Positions 35,643 through 46,076 of a stretch of DNA of 64,000 bases are shown here, in pieces; position 1 is the stretch's first letter, and each line of letters begins with the position of its first letter. Origin of the DNA: Papiliotrema nemorosa (Eukaryota; Basidiomycota; Tremellomycetes; Tremellales; Rhynchogastremaceae); assembly GCA_032158125.1 (NCBI GenBank), contig JASKOT010000027.1, positions 1 to 64,000 on the forward strand. Reading direction: 5' to 3'. A program made the translations under genes and the position numbers. Under the pieces are notes generated by a model, which was not told the origin of the DNA, made no database searches, and saw nothing but the letters and a program-made list of their open reading frames with translations.

Positions 35643-36249
35643 GTTGCCCTCGATCGTGACCAAGCCTGACAAAAAGATGAACCCTCACAAGATGATGGTG
35701 AGATGATGTTTGATGCCTTTGCGAGGGGTGTCGCCGGAAAGTTTACGGTCTCGACCACTCACTCGCTCGACCCTATAGTGCGAGGATCATCCCGCTGGAA
35801 TCAGGCGTGTCGCTCTGTTCTAGCGTGACTCTCTCTACCTGCATTGTTATTGCATGCATGGCTCTCGTAATCGAATGCGCTCCCCTTGGTCCCTCCGCCC
35901 CCCGGCCCCCCCTGAGCCCGTTCCGCTGTTCCTCCAGCCTATGCTTCGAATACGGCATATGAATTGACCCCCTCTGCCCTTCGGTCAAATTGCTCGGTCG
36001 AGGTTGGGACGTTTGCCCCGGATTTCGCGGGAGCCTTGGGAGAGCCATATATTGATCAGGTGCAGTCCGCATCGAGAAGCACCCTCATATGCATGCATGA
36101 ATGGCGAATGATTGATCTATGGCAGGTACTCGTTGCGAGACGAAACTCGCAGCTATTCTGAACACATGTGTACGTGTACTTGTAACTCGCAGTGTGGACG
36201 GATGTTGGGTGGGTTTTGACGTCATGTAAGAATGGACAAGAGGCATGGG
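35643..36249. other. Divergent intergenic region (kinase / SDR)
   Basis: About 600 bp with no supported gene; contains an unusually C-rich run near 35898-35915 and two TGCATGCA-like palindromes at 35853 and 36092. Confidence 0.35.
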
Positions 36250-36256
36250 TATAAAG
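36250..36256 (+). promoter_or_regulatory. TATA box, SDR gene
   Basis: TATAAAG, 45-51 bp upstream of the SDR start codon at 36301. Confidence 0.5.
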
Positions 36257-36300
36257 TCAGTCACCAAGATGCTATGCCTCTCGACTCTTCTATGCTCATC

Positions 36301-37133
36301 ATGACATCCACAAAGTCACTGGACTTCACTTGCGCGCTCATCACTGGAGGAGCGGGAGGGATCGTGGGTCATTGATATCGCTATTCCAGCTTACACCACA
36401 GGGTAAAGCACTCGCGATCGAACTACTTAAAAAGGGGAAACAGGTCATCCTGGCTGGTCGAACCGAATCCAACCTCCAAGAGACCGCCAAAGAGATCGGC
36501 GCGACAGCATACTATGTTCTCGATACTGGAGATACAGCCTCTATCCCCAAATTCGTATCCACCATCACATCCCAACACCCGCAACTCGACTGCCTGATCA
36601 ATAATGCCGGTGTTCAACGGCCTTTCCAGGTCTTTGGACCAGATTACGATTTCGACCTCGCCAAAGCGGATCAAGAGATCGATATCAATATTCGAGGTCC
36701 GATGCATCTATGTCTTGGATTGATGGATCATTTTGCGAAAAAGGACAAGGCGGTGATCATGAACGTATCGTCTGTACTTGGTTTCGTCCCGTTTAGCGTC
36801 ATCAACCCGGTATACAACGGTACCAAAGCTTGGCTCCATTTCTTTACGACCTCGTTGAGGACTCAATGTGCTCAATCGGACAAGGGAAAACATATCAAGG
36901 TGGTGGAGATTGCCCCGCCGGCAGTGGAGACCGACTTGCATAGGGATCGAAAGGATCCGGATGATAACAAGAAACATAAAGGATCCAACGCATTGTCGAT
37001 CGAGGAGTTTATGGACGAGGTGAATCGAGGATGGGCGGAAGATGCGGATACAATCTCGGGTGGACCCGGAAAGACGATCGTCAAAGCTTGGGATGACAAT
37101 ATGGGCAGTACATATAAGAAGATGGTCAAGTAG
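36301..37133 (+). CDS. Short-chain dehydrogenase/reductase
   Basis: Two exons, 36301..36363 and 36402..37133, give 264 residues. The intron (38 nt, donor GTGGGT) falls inside the nucleotide-binding loop and its removal restores ITGGAGGIGKALA. NNAG at 88-91, NVSS (S145) and the active-site pair Y159-x3-K163 (YNGTK) are all present, so the enzyme should be active. It resembles classical SDRs of the DltE type with a cytosolic location and unknown substrate. It sits beside a DUF1275 membrane protein, an exporter and a metallo-hydrolase, which hints at handling of a small carbonyl compound. Confidence 0.88.
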
Positions 37134-37169
37134 GCTGTACAGATGCATACATTCCGCCATGACTGGTGT

Positions 37170-37982
37170 TTATTCTAATCGGATAGACCCCTTGGGCAAC
37201 CAGAAGAGCCATACCATCGTCATGATACTTTTCAAGCCCACCACGACCCACAGACCCCGCTCGATGATCCCATCCCGAGTGAGCAACCCTCCGATCCCCG
37301 CTCCTCCGACGAGTAGCAGTACGCTCGCTGCCCTTCTGTTCCGTTTTACATTGTCTGTCGAGAACAGCCTCGTGTCCATGGCAAAGTCACAGATTGATGC
37401 AGTGATGACAACAGATGGGATCTCGTTGTACCCCAGTACTCTGGAAAGAACGCATTGTCCACCCGCCTGCATCGCAAGGAGTGAGATGGGCAGCAAGAGC
37501 AGGTATCCCGAGTGTAGTGTCGGGTCGAGGTGGGGGTATACAGTAGCGATGATAGCGGCAGTAAGAGTCAGGATCATTTGAAGAGCCGAAGAAGTGAGCA
37601 GTGACATGCGCCGTGAGGGCCCTAGGGAATTCATGATGCGTGAAAAGACGAATGAACCGAGGATGAACGAAAGGATCGAAGTACCAGATTTGATCCATCG
37701 ATTGGGCTGATCATGGGGTTGTCCCGTCATTCCAAGTCCTACATATATCGTGTTACCTTCAAATCAGCTATACTCCACTCCACGTGGGATCTCACCAGTC
37801 TGCATCGAGACGAAACAGGACCATGCGTTGTATACGGCCGAATCGAGCAGACCTGTCGTGAAGGAGCCTAAGAGTAGGACGATGTCGGCCCAAGCGGTCG
37901 CGAGGTCCTCTGTAAGATATTCGCGCCAGGATCGAGCATTTTTGACACCACTTCGATATGTGTCTTCCTCTGTGTCTGACAT
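37170..37982 (-). CDS. DUF1275 (YoaK-like) membrane protein
   Basis: Two exons, 37982..37796 and 37738..37170, give 251 residues with about six hydrophobic segments. The N-terminal ADIVLLLGSFTTGLLDSAVY and SMQTGG after the first helix, then SILSFILGSFVFSRIMN and the small-residue-rich helices, match the DUF1275 family of unknown transport-like function. The ATG at 37982 is the first in frame; upstream readings use a TTG. The stop lies only 36 bp from the SDR stop on the other strand, a tight convergent arrangement. No catalytic residue can be named. Confidence 0.75.
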
Positions 37983-38440
37983 GGTCACAATGTGAGGGGT
38001 GATTCGCGACTCGTTCAAGGATGCAAAGTCGAGTGTTTTGAGATTGCGGGCCGAAAGAAAAGTTCCACGTCACGACTTATTTCTATTCGCCGCGGCTATC
38101 ATCGAGCGCTGCCTCTCCAAAGGAGTCTTGCTTCTTGCATATTGGATCTCAAATACCTAACCGCTCCAGCAGGCAGCCCGCTCCTATTAGATGAATCCGC
38201 TGGTAGTGCTTGTGGTCTGAAGCCGCCTATCTGGGCGTCATGCCGGTCGTCACCGCCAGCACATAATGACGACTTGTTTAGGCTAAACAATGGTATCAGC
38301 CGGGTCCCATACCAAGATTTCAGACATCTTCTCGAGGTATATAGACCCAAGCGTGTCCAAGGGCACGTTGATGTCCTATATGTCTATCAAAGATTGATCA
38401 TACATAATCACAGCTCTCGAACACCCGTTCCGGGAACAAA
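37983..38440. other. Divergent promoter region (DUF1275 / MFS exporter)
   Basis: 458 bp shared upstream region. Nothing coding is supported. Confidence 0.35.
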
Positions 38441-40305
38441 ATGTCGCACCCTATGGACTTATCCCCCTCCCACTCCACCTATCCCCCTTCAGCAACTCAA
38501 CCCACCATCGATCTCGTCGAACAGGATGCTCGGGCGGAAGCTCTCTTAGCCACCTGCGATGAGAGGTCTTCAGTAGGCAAGTCAAGTGGTACACCCGTGG
38601 CCTCCAGATCCTTCTTCTACCAGACACTCTTCGTCGCGGTCGTGTGTTTCCCGCAAGTCATAGCGGAAGCGCATATCGGGATGTTGCTGGTACCTCTGGT
38701 GGATATCGGCAGACAAGTGAATACAGAGGATGAACATCAATTAAGCTGGTTCCCGGCTGCTTATGGGTAAACTTCCCGGGTCCTCATTATGGCCAGACCG
38801 CTAATTCCAGATTGACAGTCGGGGTATTCCTCATAACCGGTGGTCGGATGGGAGATATCTAGTGAGGCCAAATTTGAGCGAGTGCTCACACCAGTGGATC
38901 AAAGCTACTCTGGGTAGCGGGTACCGCTCTTTGCGCGATAGCAAACCTGGCCAGTGGATTTTGTACGACCAAAATCCCGTTCAACATATGTCGGGCATTG
39001 GCGGGTATCGGGGTCGCAGCGAGCTGTGAGTAGCTTGTTACATCGGTCATGGGTCGAGTGTCGCTGATAGTAGTGCCAAACGCCATAGCTATCCTGGGCA
39101 AAACGTATGGCTCGTCACACACCCGTGCGATAGTATTCTCCATCCTGGGAGCTCTCGCCCCTGCGGGTTTCGTGATTGGGGGTTTGATAGGTGGTTTCTT
39201 CACTGAAGAAGCGGATACTAGGTGGATATGGTGGTTCACGTGAGTCATATCATCCACTTGCACCTAGAATTGAACTGTAGAGCTATCCTATGCGCGGCCA
39301 TAGCTGGTCTAGGGTTCATCCTCATCCCCTCTTCTTCCCGCTCCACCATCCATCAGCCTCTTGACTGGCTCGGCGCCCTCCTCCTCGTCCTGTCTCTCGG
39401 ATTGTTCAACTTTGCCTTCAACCAAGGTCCAGTCGTAGGCTGGCATGTGGAATACGTCTATATACTCCTCATCGCGTCTATAGGATTCGGAGCGGCATTC
39501 TGGTTCTGGGAAAAGAGGATGGGCAGTGAAAAGGCCCTCATCCCGCCTGTGGTATTGACCAGGAATAGTCTTTTGGTATACCTGTGTCTCTGGCTTGGAT
39601 GGATGAGTTTTGGTCTCTACGCGCTGTACTTGGTTCTGTTGTAAGTACAACTCCTCCGCTTCAGCTTGTTTCTGTGGCTTGAGGAGCTCATGGTAGTTTA
39701 CGCAACATACGAGGCTATCATAACACGCTCATCCTTGCTGCTATGATCTCCCCGTCCTTCCCCGCAGGTACATTCCACCTCCTTCTGTTTTCCAGCCAGG
39801 ACTTACTTTCAGGTGTCATAGCCGCTTTATTCTGCCCATACGCTGTACGGCATTACCCCGGCCATATCATCTTCTTCGTCTCTATGGTCTCATTCTGCGC
39901 TGGGAACCTCATCGCCGCTTTAACACCTGTCAATCTGACTTACTGGGCAATGTCATTCACATCTCTCATCGCTATAGCCGCTGGACCGGGTTAGTCTGGC
40001 CTCATCAATGGGAACTCCATTGCTGACGTTCAGATTTGAGCTATACCACATCCCAATTGATCGTCACCAACAGTGTCGGACCGGAATATGGGGGTATAGC
40101 AGGAGGGATAGTCATGATGGTCGTGTATTACTCGCAGTCTATCGGACTGGGCATGGCAGCGACGGTAGAGCGGTATGTGGCGAATGGGGATCAATTGAGA
40201 GGATACAGAGCGGTATTCTGGTTTGGAACGGGTATAGCGGGTTTCGCAGCGGTCATTGTGGGATTTTTCGTTCGCATGAGCAAGCAGCCTCACGCCAGGG
40301 AGTAG
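38441..40305 (+). CDS. MFS exporter, DHA2/ATR1-like
   Basis: Seven exons: 38441..38766, 38811..38861, 38895..39025, 39071..39239, 39281..39640, 39697..39989 and 40034..40305, giving 533 residues and about 14 helices. Helix 1 (SFFYQTLFVAVVCFPQVIAEAHIG fragment by fragment), GGRMGDIYG after helix 2, RALAGIGVAAS and GKTYGSSHTRAIVFSILGAL are typical of the drug:H+ antiporter-2 group that includes yeast Atr1. It would expel small toxic or waste molecules across the plasma membrane. The shortest intron (33 nt) is near the lower limit but restores the family sequence. The neighbouring SDR and hydrolase may chemically modify the same compound. Confidence 0.8.
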
Positions 40306-40517
40306 GACAATCTTGTCTCACACCGTACAACTCTGTACTCTGACACTTCTATAATGCATTTGCAGGTCCCCTCACATCACGTGATGTATATCCACCCTTG
40401 GACAGTCGGGCATTGCATAATGTCATCATGACATGTCTAGATCGTCCCAACGACGACGACGGATGCATTGTTCTATTCTTCTGCTCGAGCTTTTCCACTG
40501 ATACAGCAGCGCCAAGG

Positions 40518-41895
40518 ATGACTTGGACCCAGGAAGATCCGAGATTGAAATCCCCACATCCGTCCACTTACCCATGGTACGGACTCCCTGACCCGTCTTC
40601 CCCTTCTGCCAAGGTGAAAGTGTCTTTGATTCCGACGATACCGATCACTGGACCGAGCGGGATGATGTGTACCTATTCGAAAGATGGCGAGGAGGTTACT
40701 GTCCCAGCTTATGGGTTCTTGATAGAGAAAGAAGGGGGACCGACCTTGTTGTGGGATCTAGGGATGAGGTCAGATCCCGAAAATGCTCCTCGGTCAGTGA
40801 GCCTCTTCCAGCCTTTCTCGGCGTGATCTACATCATTATAAGTCGTGCTGAACTCTAGGATGACTCAGGAAGGGGCATTGAAGTTGTTTAGGGCGGAGAA
40901 GGGACATCGGGATTGTATCGCGTATCTGGAGGAAAAGGCGTACGATGTGAACCAAATCGAGCTTTTGGTCCTGTCTCACGTCCATTTTGACCGTATGTTG
41001 ATCCTAACCCACCCATATATCTTGATGGACTCGCTAATATGCAGACTAGTGAGCTTCTATCTTGCACTTAGGTGTGCTCTGACCATTCAGCGGGAATCTT
41101 GACACCTTGCCGAACTCCAACAAAGCCATCATTCTAGGCCACGGGTCTTTGGAAGTCATAGGTAAAGGTGAACCAGCTCAAGACCGATCTCCCTGGCCTA
41201 CAACCTGGACAGAGAAGAACCACCTTGTCGAGTTCCCCCCAGTCGACACGGAATGGCACGGAGAAGCGAGCACTATCGGTCGATCAAAGGCCCCTTCTTC
41301 CCAGCACAGAAAGTGGGAGAGGCTCGGGTGTTTTGAGAAAGCCGTAGATTGGTATGGGGATGGGAGTCTATGGTTTATCGATACACCAGGTGTAAGTAAT
41401 TCTCGCGCAAAATTCGTGTTCTGCTAAATGAAGCATCTACAAGGTCACTTGATGGCGCTGGCAAGAGTCACCACCGACGAGCCGACCTGTGAGTACCACT
41501 ACACCTTACCACAATCCTCCTGCCCTTTCCTTCTCATCGAGCCGAGCATCAATGGTGGGTGTTCTGAGCTCGTCCTAGATATCCTCCTCAGCGGGGATGC
41601 ATCGCACGATCAAACCCAATACCTTCCCGTCCCAAACACCACCGACCCGAAAGAAGACAACAGATCACCCATACCCATCTACAATGGTGAACCGGCATTT
41701 GCTCTGGATCCGGACGCATTGGCATATACAATAGGGCAAATGACACGTATGAGCCAGGAAGAAAATGTCATGGTGCTCATGGCGCATGAGAAAGAGGCTG
41801 AAGGGGTTCTACCGCCTTATCCTGAAGACCTGGGAGGGTGGAAGCAGAAGGGCTGGAAAGAAGAGAAGGATAAGACGCAGAGTGTTGTGGCTTGA
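40518..41895 (+). CDS. Metallo-beta-lactamase fold hydrolase (lactonase-like) with a 4-nt microexon
   Basis: Exons 40518..40792, 40859..40992, 41045..41048, 41091..41389, 41444..41488 and 41579..41895 give 357 residues. The third exon is only ACTA. With it, the metal motif reads HVHFDHYGNLDT (H132, H134, D136, H137); H137 is C from exon 2 plus AC from the microexon, and Y138 is TA plus the next C. Without it every alternative splice breaks the frame or meets a stop. DTPGH supplies the next metal histidine and LSGDASHD the bridging aspartate. The family includes lactone and other ester hydrolases. The N-terminus PAYGFLIEKEGGPTLLWDLG is like quorum-quenching lactonases, but substrate is unknown. 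No signal peptide is present. Confidence 0.85.
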
Positions 41896-42274
41896 TTCGG
41901 GAATCATTGGTTCTTGGAACGTGAATCACCCGCGGGTGATTGTAGACATGTACAAGTCCTTGATCTCTGAGCGCGCGGAAAGGAGGGAGGAGAAGATCTC
42001 AGCGTTTCATTCCGAGGATTCCGAAGGAAGAAGAGTTGGAACGAAGGGTAGGACAAAACCGCAGGGCGATGTGGTGAGGTCGTGGACGGGGGAGTATACG
42101 GGCAATGTATCCATCCTTCAGGCGTCCAAGAACGAGGTTACGGGCTGGCAGCTTCGATGAAAGGTGGAAGAAGAGAAATGACTTGATGTACGGGGATATA
42201 AACGCCTGACAACGCCCAGACCTCACGACACCCTAGACATTCGCCACTGACCTTCAACAGATACTGTATTGTCC
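41896..42274. other. Intergenic with TATA box
   Basis: Holds the promoter of the first orphan-family gene; TATAAAC at 42197..42203 lies 72 bp before its ATG. Confidence 0.4.
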
Positions 42275-43002
42275 ATGTTTACCGCAAATATGACCGATGG
42301 CCAAGCTTATGCTCAACTGAGCCGACTGGTCAAGACGAATGCGTTCAAAGAGTCTCAAGCTGTCAGCTCGGCAGATTCAGACCGATCCGCTGGCGGTCCA
42401 CTCGGTAGAGTACGTTGAACGTCAAGCAAAAGGCAAGTCTGGCAGAAGTTTGAACAACAACTTGGCGTCACAACGGCCCTTTTCCCGGATCATCTTCCCA
42501 CACGATTTGCTCGTTCAGTGCCTTCTTGGATGAAGGATTTCTCGACCCAGCGATACAAATTGAACGCATTTGACTTTCAGTATCTGGGCACCATGATCCC
42601 CGACATCGATACTTGGCTCTCGGATCTGAATGAACAAAATGATGTCTTCAAAGTGACCTCACAGCAGAGCTGGTGCCCTTCAGGGTCAATCAAAAGGGTG
42701 TCACTGGATGAAATGGCAAACACATGGCGTAGAATGGTGGCCGACCTCGAGAACACAATCGAGCAGGGACAAAACTGCACCAAGCTCTCGGGAAGACTTA
42801 CAAAGCCGCAGTGGCAGTCACCGACGTCTTGATTGAACGAGAACGCTTGTTGAGCAATCTCGTCTTCATACGAGAGTGTGACGACGGGCAGGATCCAGGC
42901 AAATTGCCACCTGGCCAGACCGATACTCTGAGCGTCGACACGCAGTCTGCCAAAAGCGGGTTTGACAGTGGATCCGCCGGCAGTGGCCAATACCGCTCGT
43001 AG
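42275..43002 (+). CDS. Orphan tandem family, member 1 (probable frameshift)
   Basis: Exon 1 42275..42404, a 33-nt intron, then 42438 onward. The spliced frame reads VWQKFEQQLG, then PSWMKDFSTQRYKLNAFDF and ANTWRRMVADLENT. Near 42770-42800 the homology moves to another frame (LHQALGKTYKAAVAVTD ... IERERLL), ending at the stop at 43002. Either a one-base indel has broken the gene (a homopolymer GGGACAAAA lies there), or a 35-nt intron (C|GTAG at 42733, acceptor GAG) bridges the frames at the cost of conserved sequence, or the assembly is wrong. Family function is unknown: polar, helical, no signal or membrane segment. See members 2 and 3 for the shared pattern. Confidence 0.5.
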
Positions 43003-43298
43003 CTTTCTGGCTAGATATGTGCACTGGAGCAGACGGAGAGCAGAAGGAGAATGTCGTTGGGAGTGGAACGTGCTTCGATTGTATACCTTACGCGTGTAAT
43101 CTTTAGCTGATTTGTCATGTACACTTCTGTGGCACACCGTCGGGGAGGGTCACCTTTGTCGATGTGACACGTTTGGGTCAGGAGAAATCAATGAAAAGAC
43201 ACCAGATGCAGCGCTTATCGCGATACACAATCATTGCATAAACTCCTTTATGCACGGTACGAGCACAGTCTTGCGAGGAGAAGCGAGGAGATCGCTAC
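43003..43298. other. Intergenic, between orphan family members 1 and 2
   Basis: No coding support apart from short frames; the 3' side leads into the doubled TATA element. Confidence 0.35.
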
Positions 43299-43325
43299 AA
43301 AGACATTTATAAAGACATTTATAAA
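43299..43325 (+). promoter_or_regulatory. Duplicated TATA element, orphan family member 2
   Basis: The 12-bp unit AAAGACATTTAT occurs twice in tandem (43299..43310 and 43311..43322) followed by AAAG, so TATAAA appears at 43308 and again at 43320. Both are 115-140 bp upstream of the ATG at 43445. Confidence 0.55.
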
Positions 43326-43444
43326 GAGGTCAACAACGCCTCCTCGTCTCCTCGTCTTCAGACTCCCACTTGCACTACCACAAACGCTAGGATCCACCAA
43401 GACATCAATCGTGGTGATTGATACCTCGCTCACTACAAGCTACA

Positions 43445-44161
43445 ATGGATCTCTTTCCTAACAATACCGTGCTAGCCAGCGGAAATCGACCCCTGAATGT
43501 CAGGAATCAAGCTGACATTCTAAACGACTTGCAACAGTGCGACGACGCTTTCTCCACGTCGTGGCAGGACTTTGAGAACAAGCTGGGCGACGCCAGAGCG
43601 GATATCACCCGAGTCTCCGATGCAGCCGACTTTGCTGGTATACCCCCGTGGTTGCGTAATGCGTATGATCAACGTATGAAGTTGAACACTTTCGAGAGGA
43701 CACTGGATCATGTTTTGTTCCCAACGTCGACCTCTCGAGCTTACACCCAAAACACTGATCTCGCTCCAGGGGTGAATCCCATTCCTGAAGACCAGAAAAT
43801 GGGTCACAGCGTCCGGACTGATGATTACAAGGCATTGATGCAGATGTGGCAAGAAATGGTATCCAATATCAAGTCAGCCGAGATGGTCACCACAAACTTA
43901 CTGAGGGCTTCCGGATCGGTGGCGCCTTTCTCGGAAGTATCCCAAGCTGCCAATGAGGTGACATCACTCTTCGACCAGAAAGGGACTTTGTTCCATGAGG
44001 GTTGTCACTTTGATCGTTTCACCAGGACGAAGCCTGCAGCGACCGCTGCGTCACGGGGCTCAACGACGGGAAAGTCACGAAAAACCTCATCGACGAGAAC
44101 CTCACGAACAAAACCCCCCAGAAAGCAAAATGAGGACCCTGATGAGGATTTTGTTCCGTGA
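43445..44161 (+). CDS. Orphan tandem family, member 2
   Basis: Single exon, 238 residues, ATG in good context (ctacaATGG). The product is hydrophilic and probably helical. Shared family pattern: SWQDFENKLGDARADI (W-x2-FE-x2-LG-D), then PPWLRNAYDQRMKLNTFE, and a later helix MWQEMVSNIKSA. The C-terminus is a basic, serine/threonine/lysine-rich tail (SRGSTTGKSRKTSSTRTSR) followed by acidic residues, which could direct it to the nucleus or bind nucleic acid. No enzyme motif, signal peptide or membrane helix is seen. It lies head to tail between two relatives, each with its own TATA box, so the genes are separate transcription units. I recognise no named domain. Confidence 0.65.
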   Translation: MDLFPNNTVLASGNRPLNVRNQADILNDLQQCDDAFSTSWQDFENKLGDARADITRVSDAADFAGIPPWLRNAYDQRMKLNTFERTLDHVLFPTSTSRAYTQNTDLAPGVNPIPEDQKMGHSVRTDDYKALMQMWQEMVSNIKSAEMVTTNLLRASGSVAPFSEVSQAANEVTSLFDQKGTLFHEGCHFDRFTRTKPAATAASRGSTTGKSRKTSSTRTSRTKPPRKQNEDPDEDFVP

Positions 44162-44715
44162 TGCTCTGGCTGAGCGAGCTTGAAGTGGTGGTGTTTCAGA
44201 TTGGAAGACGCATGTGGTCCGCGATTGCTGTATATAAGTCGAATGCATGTGTAGGGTGTTGCAATACGCAAGTCGACGGCGGCTGCATTGCTTTTTAGGC
44301 TTGATGGAGGGACAGGGGATCCCCGATGACTCGTTGTGCTCGAGGGCACGATCGGCCAAGTATGTAGAAGCGAAACGCTGACACACCTTCGATTGCTTCT
44401 CATCTTCGAACTGACCTGACCACTCTCATCTGGGCGTATGACGATCCTTTCGACTCAAAGCTTTTAGCTGGTGGTTCCGCGTACGAGATATGAGAGATTC
44501 TCAAAGCGATGACGTTGGCAGGGTAAGATGCAATACGTGAAAATTCCACACGGTCTTAACACTGCGGAAGATCAAATCTCACAAAGCGTTGAGCTTGGCC
44601 CTTTATACTCTGTTCCTGGAAACGGCTGAAAAGGTCTTTCGAGAGGTGAATTTAGGTCAAGTACCTCCAATGAAAGGAGGGACCGTGGGTACTGCACGAC
44701 ATCGTGAGGATACAG
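44162..44715. other. Intergenic, between orphan family members 2 and 3
   Basis: About 550 bp; no degenerate fourth copy of the family could be found here. Confidence 0.35.
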
Positions 44716-44723
44716 TATATAAG
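44716..44723 (+). promoter_or_regulatory. TATA box, orphan family member 3
   Basis: TATATAAG, 74-81 bp upstream of the ATG at 44797. Confidence 0.5.
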
Positions 44724-44796
44724 ATAAAGCCTCTCAGCCTAACTCTACCGCAACCACACGACAGCTCTTACCTGAGCAGCTCAAAAGCACGATCAC

Positions 44797-45453
44797 ATGT
44801 CACGCCCATCCAGGTCTTCCTCCAGCACAGCTCAGGGCTATTCCCTCCAGCAACGTGGTCATGATGGTGAGCAAGACGCAACTGCTATTTCCGATGATCA
44901 TCCCCTTCACAAGCTGGACGTGGAACAGGTGTCAGTGTGGAATGCTTTCGAAAACAGCCTTGGGGACATGAGGACTGACATTTCTCGTTACGTGGCTCCT
45001 ACCCTTGTCCGATCTCTGCCAGAATGGGTGACAGTCCAGTCCATGCAGCGAGTGCGGTTGAACGACTTTGATCAATTGTACAAAACGGCGACGGTACCGG
45101 ACGATAACCCTTTTACGGTGAGCCGATCCAAGTGGGACCGGGCCACAGCATCCTTCAAGGAGATTATGCGAGGTGTCGGCTCGGCGAAAGCTGCGATATC
45201 AGGGAACCCCGAACAAGTTGATCTGACCATCGAGCGAACTCTCCAATGTGGAACGAAGGTTGCGGAGCTTTTGGACAGAAGAGAAATAATTCTCGCCCAG
45301 TTGGGGCATCTTGTTAGACGAGGTAGACCGCGTCTACAGGCTCCAACTACGGGTGATGGGTCACGAGAAGAGATCGTCTGCGCGAACGACTTGAATAAAG
45401 TCTACCAAAACGACTCCGAGGCAGACCATGAATCGACCTGGACTGAGGTCTAG
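44797..45453 (+). CDS. Orphan tandem family, member 3
   Basis: Single exon, 218 residues. The family core is clear: SVWNAFENSLGDMRTDI, then PEWVTVQSMQRVRLNDFD, KWDRATASFKEIMRGVGSAK and ERTLQCGTKVAELLDRRE. The N-terminus is serine-rich and the C-terminus acidic, in contrast to the basic tail of member 2. Divergence between members is high, with only the WxxFExxLG and W-x(8)-R-x-[KR]LNxF signatures and the spacing kept, so the duplication is old or fast-evolving. No function can be assigned. All three members run in the same direction within 3.2 kb. Confidence 0.65.
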   Translation: MSRPSRSSSSTAQGYSLQQRGHDGEQDATAISDDHPLHKLDVEQVSVWNAFENSLGDMRTDISRYVAPTLVRSLPEWVTVQSMQRVRLNDFDQLYKTATVPDDNPFTVSRSKWDRATASFKEIMRGVGSAKAAISGNPEQVDLTIERTLQCGTKVAELLDRREIILAQLGHLVRRGRPRLQAPTTGDGSREEIVCANDLNKVYQNDSEADHESTWTEV

Positions 45454-46076
45454 AGGTACTGAGACGAGATTGTGATCCAGAGAATTGGAGGCCTGACCTG
45501 CGTTTGACAGGATAAGGTCTGAGAAAATTGACATAATCTCTGTAGTTCGCCGGGGAAAAGAGTACAGTATAGGCAGATGCGATAAACTCTGGTTATGACT
45601 CTATCCTGATCCCGTTCGGCGGGTCAATCAGCAGCAAGACTCGAGAGGGTTCACCATGTTCTTGACGATCAACATTTGCGAGTGATCGACACACGATCAG
45701 TCTGTTGATCATTGTCTATCAATTGAGCGATGCACGCTCTGGTGTGTGAGGACAATATTTGGCTGAAAAAGGAAGTCAAACGATTACCTATCCAAAAGCA
45801 GCCGTCTGCATAACGAGTCACGACTACCCGTTTGCTTCACTCTCTGACTTGCTTTGAGGTGACCACACTTCCGCCCATCCTTGCAAGATGCGTCAGCGTT
45901 TCTGACCTCATAAGCAGTGGCAATGTCTGATCTTTGGTCGCAAATGCGGTCATCGAATCAACTCGGAGCAGCGAACGCAACGAGTCTTGTCCCATTACCC
46001 CGTTACGTCCTCCTACATAGTAGATGTAGAATGCTTTGTGTTCCAGTGTTGATGGTTGAGTGTTGCATTCCGCCAA
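45454..46076. other. Intergenic, convergent
   Basis: About 620 bp between stops of the orphan gene and the DUF1593 gene. Nothing recognised. Confidence 0.35.
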
